This document shows positions 11,845 through 22,934 of a DNA stretch of 64,000 bases, piece by piece. Source of the stretch: Plasmodiophora brassicae. Taxonomy: Eukaryota; Endomyxa; Phytomyxea; Plasmodiophorida; Plasmodiophoridae. The stretch is from NCBI GenBank assembly GCA_039704465.1, contig JASFAU010000007.1, positions 434,001 through 498,000 of the forward strand, in the 5' to 3' direction. Below the pieces are notes generated by a model that searched no databases, had not been told where the DNA came from, and saw only the letters and a list, made by a program, of their open reading frames with translations. Made by a program: the position numbers and the translations under genes. Every line of letters starts with the position of its first letter. Positions within the stretch are counted from its first letter, which is position 1.

Positions 11845-13778
11845 ATGGAATTGCATCATATGTCCGCGATGAAGCCCGCCGCGAACGGCACGCCGCATCT
11901 CGGGTCGAAACGCGTTGCGCTGGAGTCGCCCATGCCGAACGCGTCGTTCGGCGTGCGGTTAACGTTCCAGGATGACGAAATCCCGCATCCGCAAACGCCG
12001 CGCCTGCCCATTCTAGATGACATAGGTCTGGTGGACGCCGTAGAGGTGATGCATTGCCCAGTGTTAACCTGTCTGTGCAGAATTTATAACGCCCGTCTGC
12101 ACATCAACGGAAAATGACCAGGCCCGTGCAGCGCGCGTACGGCGCATGCCATGCCAGCCGCTTTTGTCGCCCGAGACGCCACAACGCGTTTCTGAGAAGA
12201 CGCTGCTGCTGTCTCCCGACCTGACCGCTTTCGACAAGGACCGCGTGTTCAAGAAGACGCCACAGCAGCAGAGGTATTCCCGGCTGTGTATTGAATGACG
12301 GTGCCGCTGACGATGGAACAGGAAGCGTCCTCCAGCCCAGAGTCTCACGCCAATTAATCGTCATCGTGCTGCATTGTGGTCGACGACCGCGTTGACATCT
12401 CTCTACGAAGAGATGCAGATTGACGACGCGCCGACAGTAGAAAAAGGTTCCCGGGAAGTGTTTCTGAAAGATTTCAAAGACAAGCATATTTGCGGCGATG
12501 GGCATTTCTATCAGGTAAGCACAGGTCCCCGGTTCTGAAGCGGGTTTGCAATCTGAGACCGTCTGACGCAGGTGTATCGCGCGATTAGTACGCTAGACGA
12601 ACGCCCATACGCGCTGAAGAGATCCAAGAAGCCGTTCCGAGGAAAAAATGATAGGTTGGCACGTTTGCGTCACCCTCCACCGACTATGCAGATCTAATAT
12701 CGACGTACATAGAGAGTCGTATCTTCGTGAGGTACATGCACTGAAGCTTATTCCTCCTCATCCAAACGTAGTGGAATACTACCGAGCCTGGCAAGAAGAA
12801 GGTATAGTGACCGTCCCGCCGTTGCATACCAGTATGGACCTACGTATGCTGATCAAAATAATAGGTCATTTGATCATCCAGACTGGTCTTTGCGAGTGCA
12901 GCCTATCCGACTTGCTCGACAGCATATCTGGCGGTGACAATCAGATGTTTGACACCGGTAATGCTTGTGCGTCAAAATGAGATCACTGCATATCTGATTC
13001 GAGTTCGGCAGGCTTTATTGCGCGCTGCATAGTGCAGATTGCTGCTGGGTTGGTCCACATTCACCAATGCCAAGTCTTCCACCTTGAGTATGTGTAGTGG
13101 TCAATAATTTGTATTTATCACTGATCGTATCCATAGCATCAAACCTGACAACATCCTCGTGACTCGAGACGGTACACTGAAGATCGGAGACTTTGGTCAA
13201 GTAAGAAGTCGGATCGGATATCTCAGTTGGCATTTTCTGATGTGACAATTAGTGCCACATCGCGAACTCCAGTCTCGCCAGTGATCAAGATGTACATGAG
13301 GGCGACAGCAGATATGTTGCTCCGGAGCTGTTGCAAGGAACGCCGCCGCAGGTAACTGACCGAGCATGAAATATTACCCCACAACTACTTGATCTGATAT
13401 TCAGCAGGTCTCTGCGGCTGCCGACATTTTCTCATTAGGCCTGTTGGCCTTAGAGCTTACTGCTCAGCTTGACCTGCCCAGTGCTGGCCCGGCCTGGCAG
13501 TCCCTGAGAGATGGTCACAGTGCGAGTCAATACCTGGATTGCGCTACGGTGAGGAGGGATATGAGAACCACAACCGCTTTGTATTCTGACGGTCTTTAGG
13601 CGCTTTCCGAGTTGATCATGTCCATGCTCAATCCTGACCCATCAAGGCGTCCCAGTGCGACTGAGGTACTGGCGGCTGCATCAGAACTTCCCCAGTCGTT
13701 CGAATATCCAGATATTGAACGGCTTCTCCGCCAGCGTTGCGGCGGGGGCGGCGGCAGCTGTGTCGCATCTGGTGCATG
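11845..13778 (+). CDS. Wee1/Myt1-family CDK-inhibitory kinase
   Basis: A multi-exon kinase of the family that phosphorylates CDK1 on the glycine loop to hold mitotic entry. N-terminal regulatory exons contain TP/SP sites (IPHPQTPRLP, LLLSPDL, KKTPQQQ). The kinase part gives GDGHFYQ-VYRAI, YALKRSKKPF, YLREVHALKLIPPHPNVVEYYRAWQEEG, CECSLSDLLDSI, FHLDIKPDNILV, LKIGDFGQ, EGDSRYVAPELLQ and ADIFSLGLLALELT, closest in feel to Myt1 (EGDxRYxAPELLQ). The catalytic loop is HLD rather than HRD, as usual for this family. Introns are about 37-60 nt, for example 12655..12691. No transmembrane helix follows the kinase, unlike animal Myt1. The first ATG used is uncertain (11845, or slightly downstream). Confidence 0.82.
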
Positions 13779-13863
13779 ACGCTCCAGAAGCGTATAGTAC
13801 TTATGTATAGTTCAAGAAATAAACACGCGTAATATTGTTTCGGGCATGCCTGAGAGCCGGATC

Positions 13864-14997
13864 TTAGTATTCGACAGTGTATGAGGACGCACCGAGGAAC
13901 TTGGCTAGGCCTGCCACCTGAAGCGCAACGGCTGACCGGATATCATCGTTGTCCTTGACGGAGTCGAACAGCGTAATCGCGAACGCGATGTCGCCATTCG
14001 TATTGCGCTTGTACTGCCACGTGCCCCGAATACGACCATTGACCACGACAGAAGGAAGGATTTGCGCAAATGGCGCCCAGATATGTTGCTTGTGCTCACC
14101 ATCAATTAGCCAAGACTTGTCCTTGTGTGCGAGCAATACAGGGTCGAACTTGTACAACAGCCTGACAAAGCCGAGCGGCTTCGTAGTCTGCGCTAGCTTC
14201 CTGATTTGATCGACGAGATCGCTGAGTATCAACAACTCCATCTCCTGGCCGTCTCGATCAACAGCTACCGTAGACAGGATTCCAGAGCGTACGAGGTGCT
14301 CAACGGCGGCTTTCGAAGGCCCCGCGTGGATTCCCATCATGTATCGGAAGTCGGGCTCTGTCGCTGGGCCATATGCGTTGAAGTAGCGAGTAGCGGCATC
14401 CACCAGGGCATCGTGTCGTTCGGGGAGGTTCCACTTCAGGCCCGGCGCAATCTCCTCTCGGCATGTCAGACGTCTGGCATGAGGTTCACCGATATGCCAC
14501 GCCGCTCGACCTTCCGTTACAGTCACCATCCTGATATGCCGGGCATCGGGATCTTTCGTCTTATCGAGAATCGTCCTGGGCGATTTCTTCAGAAGTTGTT
14601 GTTCGAGAGTCTTCGACATTGCGTCAATGCGGGCACCGTACATGGCGATGACTTTGTCGCCAGTGCAGGATCGCGCCAGCGGCCAATCGTCAAAGTGGAA
14701 GACATGTAGAGTTCCTCGTTGCGCCCAGATACGGATCAGGCCTTGGTCGCGCCTCTTGACATGCTCGTGCGTTACATCGGATTCCCTGCCGTCCGAAGCG
14801 GCATGAGCACCGCTCGCTAGGCGGTTCCAGATCGAAATCAACGAGGGCATCACTTCCTGCGCCTGAATGCCGAACAGCTGTTTGCAAACGTCGACGGCGG
14901 TCTCAAACCCTCCCCCAACCAACCCATTTCGGATGCAGCGAAAGTGGACGACAGCCTGCCAAGGAATAGCGCTTTCCGCTGGTCGCTTCCGCTTCAT
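13864..14997 (-). CDS. AlkZ/YcaQ-like winged-helix DNA glycosylase
   Basis: A single-exon 377-residue protein of the HTH_42 (DUF1006) family. Bacterial members such as AlkZ and YcaQ excise alkylated bases and unhook DNA interstrand crosslinks. It has LFGIQAQEVMPSLISIW near the N-terminus, where Gln45-Ala-Gln47 matches the catalytic Q-x-Q of AlkZ; QGLIRIWAQRGTLHVFHFDDW; YFNAYGPATEPDFRYMMGI; and a C-terminal winged-helix portion. Family length is usually 350-400 residues, so it is complete. The family is mainly bacterial with scattered eukaryotic members, so transfer is likely. Start 14997 gives a Lys/Arg-rich MKRKR, which could serve nuclear import. Confidence 0.75.
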   Translation of the reverse strand: MKRKRPAESAIPWQAVVHFRCIRNGLVGGGFETAVDVCKQLFGIQAQEVMPSLISIWNRLASGAHAASDGRESDVTHEHVKRRDQGLIRIWAQRGTLHVFHFDDWPLARSCTGDKVIAMYGARIDAMSKTLEQQLLKKSPRTILDKTKDPDARHIRMVTVTEGRAAWHIGEPHARRLTCREEIAPGLKWNLPERHDALVDAATRYFNAYGPATEPDFRYMMGIHAGPSKAAVEHLVRSGILSTVAVDRDGQEMELLILSDLVDQIRKLAQTTKPLGFVRLLYKFDPVLLAHKDKSWLIDGEHKQHIWAPFAQILPSVVVNGRIRGTWQYKRNTNGDIAFAITLFDSVKDNDDIRSAVALQVAGLAKFLGASSYTVEY

Positions 14998-15069
14998 GGC
15001 AATCGGTACACGCGGTAGTCACTCCGAGTCCGAGTGCCAACTTCCAAAAACGACCATCTGGACGCCGCG

Positions 15070-15798
15070 CTATGCCCGAAATACGGCGAGACGCGTGCTA
15101 CAAGAATGCCGTTTGCGGTTTACATCAGCGGCGATCTCGCCTTCGAACATTCTCGTCGTACGCTCGTGAAAGCCAGTGTCATTCTGAGAAATGATTCGGG
15201 CGTCGTCACTGGCGGCGTGGACGCCGTGTCTTGTTTTCCACATCGCGTAAGTTCCGTGTCGTCTATAGTCGAAATACTCGTTTCCCAAGTCGTACAACCT
15301 GCTGGGCTGGTTCCATTAGACTCGTTGCCAGCGGGTCCACCAGCGCCGTCGCTGCAATCGAAACTTAATGCGATAGAGGTTGCGGCCGAGGTTCTGCGCG
15401 ACACAGCCTGTCTGGATCACATAGGCTACCCATATGTCGCACAGCACAGAGAGAAACGATGGCCCGATACCGCTTAACCGTCAAAGAGCCCCGTGTGGTG
15501 ATGGTGAGACGGGTCAGCGTTCCGAATCCGTCACTACCTGCGACGTGCAGTCGGAAACGGTCGGCGAAAGACGCGTCCCAAGAAATCGCACGCATTCATA
15601 ACTGGGCCAACGACCAGGAACAGGACACGCGTTCACCTGCGAACGCCACCAGCTGCTTGCGTTGGCACCGTCGTTGACCCGTGTTCTTGTCCGGAACCCT
15701 CGAATACGCAAGCGGCTATACAATAAAATCTGTGCCTCCGCGTGCGTCACAGACCTCGGGACGGAATTGGCACGTCTAACGGCGTTGCAAATGGTCAT
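15070..15798 (-). CDS. Unresolved spliced gene, function unknown
   Basis: Several minus-strand segments look coding and are flanked by intron-like GT...AG blocks: AEAQILLYSRLRIRGFRTR, then YECVRFLGTRLSPTVSDC, RYRAIVSLCAV and finally LYDLGNEYFDYRRHG through FEGEIAADVNRKRH. I could not build one unambiguous frame through all of them. A plus-strand open frame of 147 codons (15034..15477) overlaps and is the alternative. No family recognised. Confidence 0.3.
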
Positions 15799-15923
15799 GG
15801 CGACGGTGCTCGTCCAGAGCGTTAGTAGCCACTACGCCCGATGAATCGTTCGAATGCTTACCGTCGTTTACTGAACCGAACAATTGGCCGCTATACAGCA
15901 GCCTACAATCATGATGGACACGA

Positions 15924-16721
15924 TCATAACGTCAGCCGATTCATTCCGCTGACTAGCTTGTGAAGATGACGGCCTTGTTTGTCGCGGCAGGCGCTGAGCT
16001 CGAGGTGTTTGAGGAGGCTGGATAGGGAGACGAACTGCCCCGAGCATGCAGGGCAGCGGTACGCGTTTGGAGCGTGGGCGCTCGAATCCAGGTGCGCTTG
16101 CAACTGCCCGGCCGTTCGTGTCTCTTTGTCGCAGAGAGGACAAAAGAAGCAGTTGTAGTAGGCGTTGTAACAATCCCTGACATCGATGTCGTCGACTGTG
16201 TCATTGTACGTCAGCAACGGGACGGTGTACGTATTCTGAGCGCCGACGCTGCGCTCCCAGCTTCGAATCGCATTTGATACGGCTGTCCGGTTGAAGCGTT
16301 TCCCACGAGGGCACCCACCCGACTCGACATGGCCGGCGACGGCGGACAGGGACGAGAACAGAGACGAGCATAATGGACATTTCACAGTCTTTGGACTGTG
16401 CTTCTCCGACAGCAGGTGCTGCTGGAGAGAACGAGGTGCACCGAAGGCCCGCTGACATCCGAAACAGTAGTTGTGTTCGTTTGCGAGGTGCCCGTTCAGG
16501 TCGTTCTGCGAGAACCCGCTCCAGTCGTTGAACGGACAGTGATGCGTTGGACGCGGCCGATGGGCAGCAGACATCTGCAGGTGCTGCTCCAGCGCCCGGT
16601 AATGAGGAAAGTCACGATTGCAATCATTGCAATAGTAATGGGAGGAGCTGTTCCGAAGGTGCGCCTGTAGCGCTTCGTAGTGTACGAACCGTCGGTCGCA
16701 CGAATGGCAGTATTCGCTCAT
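15924..16721 (-). CDS. C2H2 zinc-finger protein of fungal style
   Basis: A single-exon 265-residue protein with about six C2H2 or C2H2-like fingers: YCHSCDRRFVHYEALQAHL, YYCNDCNRDFPHYRALEQHL, YCFGCQRAFGAPRSLQQHL, KCPLCSSLFSSLSAVAGHVE, FFCPLCDKETRTAGQLQAHL and YRCPACSGQFVSLSSLLKHLE. The pattern C-x2-C-x-R-x-F followed by AL-x2-HL-x3-S-x2-H, then a linker with GGCPRGKRFNRTAVSNAI, is the arrangement typical of ascomycete and basidiomycete C2H2 proteins. A nucleic-acid-binding role is likely, but its target is unknown. The start is the first codon before the first finger. Confidence 0.8.
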   Translation of the reverse strand: MSEYCHSCDRRFVHYEALQAHLRNSSSHYYCNDCNRDFPHYRALEQHLQMSAAHRPRPTHHCPFNDWSGFSQNDLNGHLANEHNYCFGCQRAFGAPRSLQQHLLSEKHSPKTVKCPLCSSLFSSLSAVAGHVESGGCPRGKRFNRTAVSNAIRSWERSVGAQNTYTVPLLTYNDTVDDIDVRDCYNAYYNCFFCPLCDKETRTAGQLQAHLDSSAHAPNAYRCPACSGQFVSLSSLLKHLELSACRDKQGRHLHKLVSGMNRLTL

Positions 16722-17400
16722 AGGCAGTCTCTCACGCTCCCGTCTGTCAACGCAAAATCTCCGTCGACGGGCCCGATATCTGAATGGGATCTGGGCTGTG
16801 CGGGCCTATGGCCTATAATGGCTCTGGGTGGGTGTTGAGATCCACGTCCTCGCCAACAGCAGTAGTTCGCCGGGCCGTCATCGGCGGCTCGCAGAAAAAG
16901 TGACCCGACCTGTGCACGGGGTTTGGATCGCTCAGTCACAGGCGTGCCACGACAATGGGCCCCGGACCTGCAAAGGTGTTGCCTTTATGCATGGCGATTC
17001 GCGAACCACCTCAACGATAAAAAGGCGTGGGACTTGTTTCGCAGCCCGCGCGGCACGCGAATCGCGAGCATTCGAGAACGGGGGAGCTATATCGAGCAGA
17101 CCGGTCAGTGACGAGCGGCAACACTCGCGAGTGCCGGTCGCGGCACGCTCCGTGTTTTTGGAGTTTTGGGCTTTGGGCCCCCGTCAGTCGCCATTTGACA
17201 GTTGACCACTCGCAACGCCGAAGGGCTTTGGTGGGTCTCGTTCGGCTCGCCGCGTCGCTGACTCGTCTGTAACGGCATCGTCTGTTGGTGGATTGCGGTG
17301 TGGTTGACCGACCAGCCACATATTGACGATGGCCCTCAACGGTCCGAGACGGTATGTCGCAGTGCTGTTGTTTCATAGGCTAGCGATTCACAAGTGCGTA
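16722..17400. other. Intergenic region upstream of the glutamate dehydrogenase gene
   Basis: About 0.7 kb with no supported exon apart from a possible short first exon of the dehydrogenase around 17325-17360 (an ATG followed by GT). Contains promoter sequence of two divergent genes. No RNA gene or repeat recognised. Confidence 0.3.
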
Positions 17401-20400
17401 GTCCCGAGGACATTGCCGAACTGAAGAAGTCGCAAATTGTCGAAGTATGCCAGCAGATTGTCGATGAAGGTCTCGTCCACACCTCGCTTGTTATCAAGGT
17501 CAGATCGTGGTGCGAGAACGACGTAGGTATCTAGCTGACCGGATGCCTGTTTAGGAGGTCAACTGGTTCTTCAACAACATGGGAATCGATGATGAGTACT
17601 TTACATCGACTCCTGTTCGGAGCATAGCGAAGCTCATCTCCTGTCTCTATGCCGGTACTGCCTTCTGCTGCCGTTGTACGTTATCAGTGCTAACTTTGAA
17701 CCTTTAGGCAAAATCCTTGCAATGGTTGGAGGCACAGACGAGAACGATTTCAACTTGAGGCACGAAGAAAAGGATCAAGCCTTCTATGCTGTCCGATCGA
17801 TGCCCGGTTCTCGTCTTTCGCAAGTGTACGACCTCGAACGGCACCTCGACGCGAAATACCTTCTCGAAGGGTACAGTGGCAGTAAGCCACAGGCGGGAGG
17901 CGACGACGATGGTCGTCCACCTTTGCCGTATCGTTTGAAGGTGTGCTATCTTTTCCGCGATACATTGTTGCCCTCCTGAGCGACACCTGTTAGGTCTTTC
18001 GCAGTGCAGGACCTATTGCAGAGAACCTGAACATCCAGCTGCGTTTCTATTTGCTTCAAAGGCCAATGTTTCCTCAAATGGTTCGGCGTCCCAGTTACCT
18101 TGCCGGTGTAGTCGAGCCGGCAGAGACCGACCTTGCGAAAATCGGTGATAGTCGGTAGAGTGCTCCACGATAGCGACCTGTTGAGACTGTCAAGTGACAT
18201 GTTCCACAGCATGATCGTGCGCTCTTCCCCAACGACGCAGAGCATTTATCGAGAACTAATCGAGCGCGTTGCTAAGCAACTCGGTTCGTCGAATTACGCG
18301 GGGATTATGGAATCTATGTCAATACCTTCCTGTTGTAGGGCCGGCAATTACAGTTGCCAAGGGTTCAACCCCTGGACAACGGCGACTCGTTGTGGCCTAC
18401 CATCATGGGTCGGTTCATTCGTTCTTTTCTGCCCTTACAGACCTCTACCATCAGCGGGCCGTATGTCTTGTGTCGCCGAATCGAATTTTCATTTCACTTA
18501 GTCTTGGTTTAGTTGTACTCGATTAAGAAGTTCATTGAGCATTTCGCCAATGGGGTGACCATTGTCTCAGCGTACCTGAAACCGCTTCCTATAAGCGACG
18601 ACGACGCTTTCAACGACAGTGTCGTTGATGAACGTGTTGCGCTGGTATGCCTCATCGCCCATCGTCGTCCGAGTACGCTGCCGCTTAAATTAATTGGTAG
18701 GTGAAATCTGATATTTCATTGATCTACGTCTTGCCCCGACATGCGCTGACGCCTATGTTCACCGACATGGTGCTCACTGCTGAAGAGGTCCAGCTGTAAA
18801 GGTGTCTTACCCAATGGGCCCTTGAATGTCTTGTTACTGCTAGGCGACATTTGCTTACGCGGGGTGGAAGTTTGCCCATCAGTTCCTATCACGATACAGA
18901 AGGGAATACGGTGCCCTGCTTCGCTCTGTTGAAAAACACGATCCGACCTTGATCGCGCACCTGCTCCGTCTGAAGCAGAACCTTCGCAAGGATACCTTTA
19001 CGGGTCGGTTGTACTTTGTGTTCCTTCGCCAAAGCTGATCCGTTTCGTTTGTGGTTAGAGGAGCGCCTACTTGAATGCATTCGAAACTACCCAGTTATCG
19101 TGAAAGCTTTGTACCGAGAATTCGCCGAGAGGCACGCAGGAGGGCGGGCCAAGCCGAACGCGCCTCCGTTAGACCCGACAGAGTTTGGTGAGTGTGTCGT
19201 CGAGCATGATCACCCCTCGTCTGATTGCGCTATAGAGTCGTTGATCAAACTGCATTCCACATCCGAATTTGACACTCAGATCTTACTGGCGCTACTGTAA
19301 GGCGTGAAACCTCTATTGTAAGCCCTGCTGGTTCGTCTCCTAACTGCTCTTTGTGTAGGTCATTCAATCGCCACATCCTGAAGACGAATTTCTTCAAGCA
19401 TCGCAAGATTGCTATATCATTCCGGCTGTCGCCAGGCTTCTTGTCATCTGAAGAATATCCTGTGGCACCATTCGGCGTCTTCTTCGTCGTGGGCAGTGAG
19501 TTCCGTGGATTCCATGTTCGCTTTACTGACGTTGCCCGTGGTGGCATCCGCATTATCAAATCTCGGAACAGCCAGCAGTACGCGCAGAATGTGAGTTCCC
19601 AGCCCTCATAGACCGCACGTAGAAAGACTGACTTCATGCAGGTTGGGTCTATCTTCGACGAGAATTACAACCTCGCGTTAACCCAGCTTCGCAAGGTTTG
19701 ACAAGTGTAATTTGGTCGAATTTCGACGTTATTTATGGTGCGTATAGAATAAGGACATACCGGAAGGCGGGTCGAAAGGAACCATCTTCCTTTCCCAAAG
19801 CCATCAGGACAAGGATGTCGTGGCTTTCCGCAAATATGTCGATGCCATTCTTGATATCCTGCTACCTGACCCGGAAATCCGCGATTATTATCAACAGGTA
19901 TCGCGAGCATTGGATTCTGGCGAACCGTTGCCTAACGTTTCGGATAGGAGGAGATTCTGTTCTTCGGGCCAGACGAAGGCACAGCCAACTTGATGGATTG
20001 GGCATCGCAGCACGCGCGAGGTCACCCCGCTTGTGCGTGTGCCCTCGTTGTGTGAATGTTAAAATGTGCCGCAGCTCGTGGCGCTCGGTTCTGGAAGGCC
20101 TTTACAACTGGAAAGAGCATGTCATTGGGTGGCATTCCGTCAGTCCATTTGCATTTCGTGATCATGGAATATACCAACACTAATATGTTACCGCAGGCAT
20201 GACATGTTCGGAATGACAACCCGTTCGGTGCATCAGTACGTCCTGGGAGTTCTCGAGAAGCTTGGTCTGGATGAGACCCAGATCACAAAGCTGCAGGTGC
20301 GTTTCGCTTATTCATTTTATTTGCCATTGCTAACCGGGGTGATTGTTAGACTGGCGGTCCAGATGGCGATTTAGGCAGCAACGAATGTCTGATCTCCAAA

Positions 20401-21453
20401 GACAAGACCACGTCGATAGTTGACGGAAGTGGTGTTCTCCATGACCCGGAGGGTATTGATCGCGAAGAACTTCGCCGGCTGGCCCGAGCCCGACAAATGA
20501 GCGAGCATTTCAACCGAGCCAAACTGTCGAAGAATGGGTACTTTATCCATATCGATGACCGCCTGGTCAAGCTTCCAGGTCACGATGAGGTCGTTGAGTC
20601 TGGTCTTGTCTACCGCAACGTATACCATTTGCTGCCGTCAGCTCGTGCCGATTTCTTCGTCCCGTGCGGAGGACGTCCCGAAGCAATTAACCTCAACAAT
20701 GTCAACGAGATCATCGAAGAGGATGGCAAGTGCCGCTTCAAGGTGATCGTTGAGGGTGCGAACCTGTTCTTGACACAAGAGGCGCGCTTTGAACTGGAGA
20801 AGCGTGGTACTATCATCTACAAGGACGCGTCGGCGAACAAGGGAGGAGTCACGTCGTCCTCACTTGAGGTTTTGGCTGCCCTGGCATTGACGGACGATGA
20901 GTTCGCCCAGCATATGATGGTCGACGACCCAGAGAGTCCGCCCGCGTTCTATTCGGCCTATGTCAAGCAAGTTCAGGCGATCATCGAAAAGAATGCCCGT
21001 CTCGAATTCAACTGCATCTGGCGTGAACACGAGCTAACCGGGACGGCTCGCTGCATCATCTCCGATAACCTTTCGAACAAGATCAACGCGCTGAATGCCG
21101 CGTTGTGCACGTCATCATTGTGGGGAAACACGAAGCTGCGTTTCAAGGTCTGCAACTTGGCTCGCTGATCGGAACAGGCATTGACTCGCTTGCAGGTCCT
21201 GGGCGACGCCTGCCCGGGAGAGCTGATCCGCCTCCTCGGAGTGGAGACATTAGCGAAAAGGCTTCCTGAATCGTACGTTCAGGCCATCTTCGGCGCGTAC
21301 CTCGCCTCGCACTTCGTCTATGAAGCTGGGCTGACGGCTCCCGAGTTTGCCTTCTTTGACTTCAGTACGTAGTTTGAACTTGATCTATCCCGGCACCGAC
21401 TGACGTATCGTTCTGTAGTGGAGAAATACATGCATGGGAGCTCGGGCATCTAA
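17401..21453 (+). CDS. NAD-specific glutamate dehydrogenase, large fungal/protist type
   Basis: Large (about 1000 residues) NAD-dependent glutamate dehydrogenase, converting glutamate to 2-oxoglutarate and ammonia. Many short-intron exons form a collinear match to the Gdh2 class: EVNWFFNNMGIDDEYF; LEERLLECIRNYPVIVKALYREF; FFVVGSEFRGFHVRFTDVARGG with IRIIKSR; GPDEGTANLMDWASQHA; QTGGPDGDLGSNECLIS in the NAD-binding part; VPCGGRPEAINLNNVNEI; YKDASANKGGVTSSSLEVLAALAL; and a final short exon EKYMHGSSGI ending at 21453. Introns are about 50-60 nt. The 5' end is not settled: the first supported exon starts with DSQVRSPEDIAELKK, and the ATG probably lies in an exon just upstream. Confidence 0.85.
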
Positions 21454-21573
21454 ACTCGCGACAGATCCCTGATCCGGCGTCATTGATTGATAAAACGCGA
21501 TTATGCGGATTGCTCGTACTCGGCAAGGGATCTGTATTACAGTCGAATGTGCTGGCAAATGTGGGCAGGTCGA

Positions 21574-22547
21574 CTATGTGCTTCTTGCTAGGTCTTCGAT
21601 ATCTTCGCAGTCCACACAGCCGCGCCATGTCCCTTGAATTACAGGGTCCGATTTGAGGTCGCTCTTGCCCTCCAACGTGTACCTCAGTATCGTCCTTACG
21701 CGGTCAGGCTTGACGTAACCGAACCAGTCGCCTCTGCTCTGGCGGTCACGAGCAGCGAAAATAATAGCATTGCCCGCGTACTTGTGCCCACCTGGAATGG
21801 GCACCGTAAGTCCACGATATCTGCCTAGAGCAACGATCTTCCCAGGCTACCTATATGGGAGCAGGCAAATACATCGGCGGCCAATCGTAACGACGCGATC
21901 TCTTCACGGAACGTGTTCACCAGGACGGGGCCCTAAGAATCGCGTTCAGAGCGACGGTCATCATAGTTGCGTTTCGACGAGTGCTAACGCAGGCCCCACA
22001 TCGGGCGTCCCGGGCAGCATGCGAGCAAACGAAAATCATCGGCCTGTATACACAGACGGGCGCACTCAGCATCGCGTAGGACAGGAGACGGAACGGTCGT
22101 CACTGACCCAACCGGGCTGCACTTTGGCAGCAACATCCCTTCATTCGCCTCCTTGCTGGCATGGACTCGCAGGATACGCGTTGCGTCCGTACTAGTGGGG
22201 TTCGACTGGAACTCGTACCGCACACTGGCCGGAAACACGAAGACATGCCCGACGGGAGCGTCGCAAGCGGTGACCTTCACCTTGACATCGCTCTTGACGC
22301 CTTTCGCCGCTGCCACGAATGCCTTCCCGGTGTCGGTCGTATCCCAGTTCGACGGCCATGTAGACGGCGCTCCGCTGCCGACCATGATGTGCAGGCCGTA
22401 TGGCTTGAACTCCATCTTGGCCTCGGAATCCATTTCCGCTCTGTCGAACCCGACTGCCGTTGACGCGCAGCGCGAACGCTGCAGACGGGCGGCCACTGGC
22501 GCAATCGCGGCCAGCGCTCCGACGAGGCCCTTCATGACCGTGTCCAT
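21574..22547 (-). CDS. Sucrase/ferredoxin-like (Aim32/Apd1 type) thioredoxin-fold protein
   Basis: Matches the Suc_Fer-like family, whose yeast members Apd1 and Aim32 bind a [2Fe-2S] cluster with two Cys and two His. Exon 1 has an N-terminal stretch that could be a mitochondrial presequence (MKGLVGALAAIAPVAARLQ), then FKPYGLHIMVGSG and VTACDAP. The next supported exon reads GPVLVNTFREEIASLRLAADVFACSHIGGHKYAGNAIIF across an intron. The His-Ile-Gly-Gly-His pair is the expected iron-sulfur ligand motif. The C-terminus has GDWFGYVKPDRVRTILRYTLEG and IQGTWRGC, the family's conserved end. A Cys-rich segment between (CARLC, ACC) should hold the Cys ligands; splicing there is uncertain. Confidence 0.65.
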
Positions 22548-22934
22548 GTGCAGCTCGCACTAGATCGACCGCGCGCGCCTGCGCAACCTCGGACTCGAAA
22601 CGCAGGGCCGGTTCGAATTTGCGAAGAAGGCCAGGGTCGTTCTCGGGGAGGACCGCCGACCATCACCGCCAATACCTCCGGTATGCATGGCATCATAGTG
22701 GATGTCGCGCGCGAGTGATGGAAGGATGGCCCTGCCCAGTGGTCCCATAAGCGGGGTCGTTGAAAACGGTCACTTTTGGGGGGTCCGGCGGTCTTGCCCG
22801 GACGGCAAGTGACGAGCGCTCGTTGGGGCCTGCCCCACAGTAACGCAAATCACGCTGATTGTTTCACGTTGAATTTCTTCTGCAACGCCCGATACCCTGG
22901 GCACACACCTCGTAACCAAAAACAATGTCGATGT

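Noticed and set aside
15034..15477. 147-codon plus-strand frame
   Set aside because: No motif, and the opposite strand shows intron-like borders with more protein-like segments. Kept only as an alternative.
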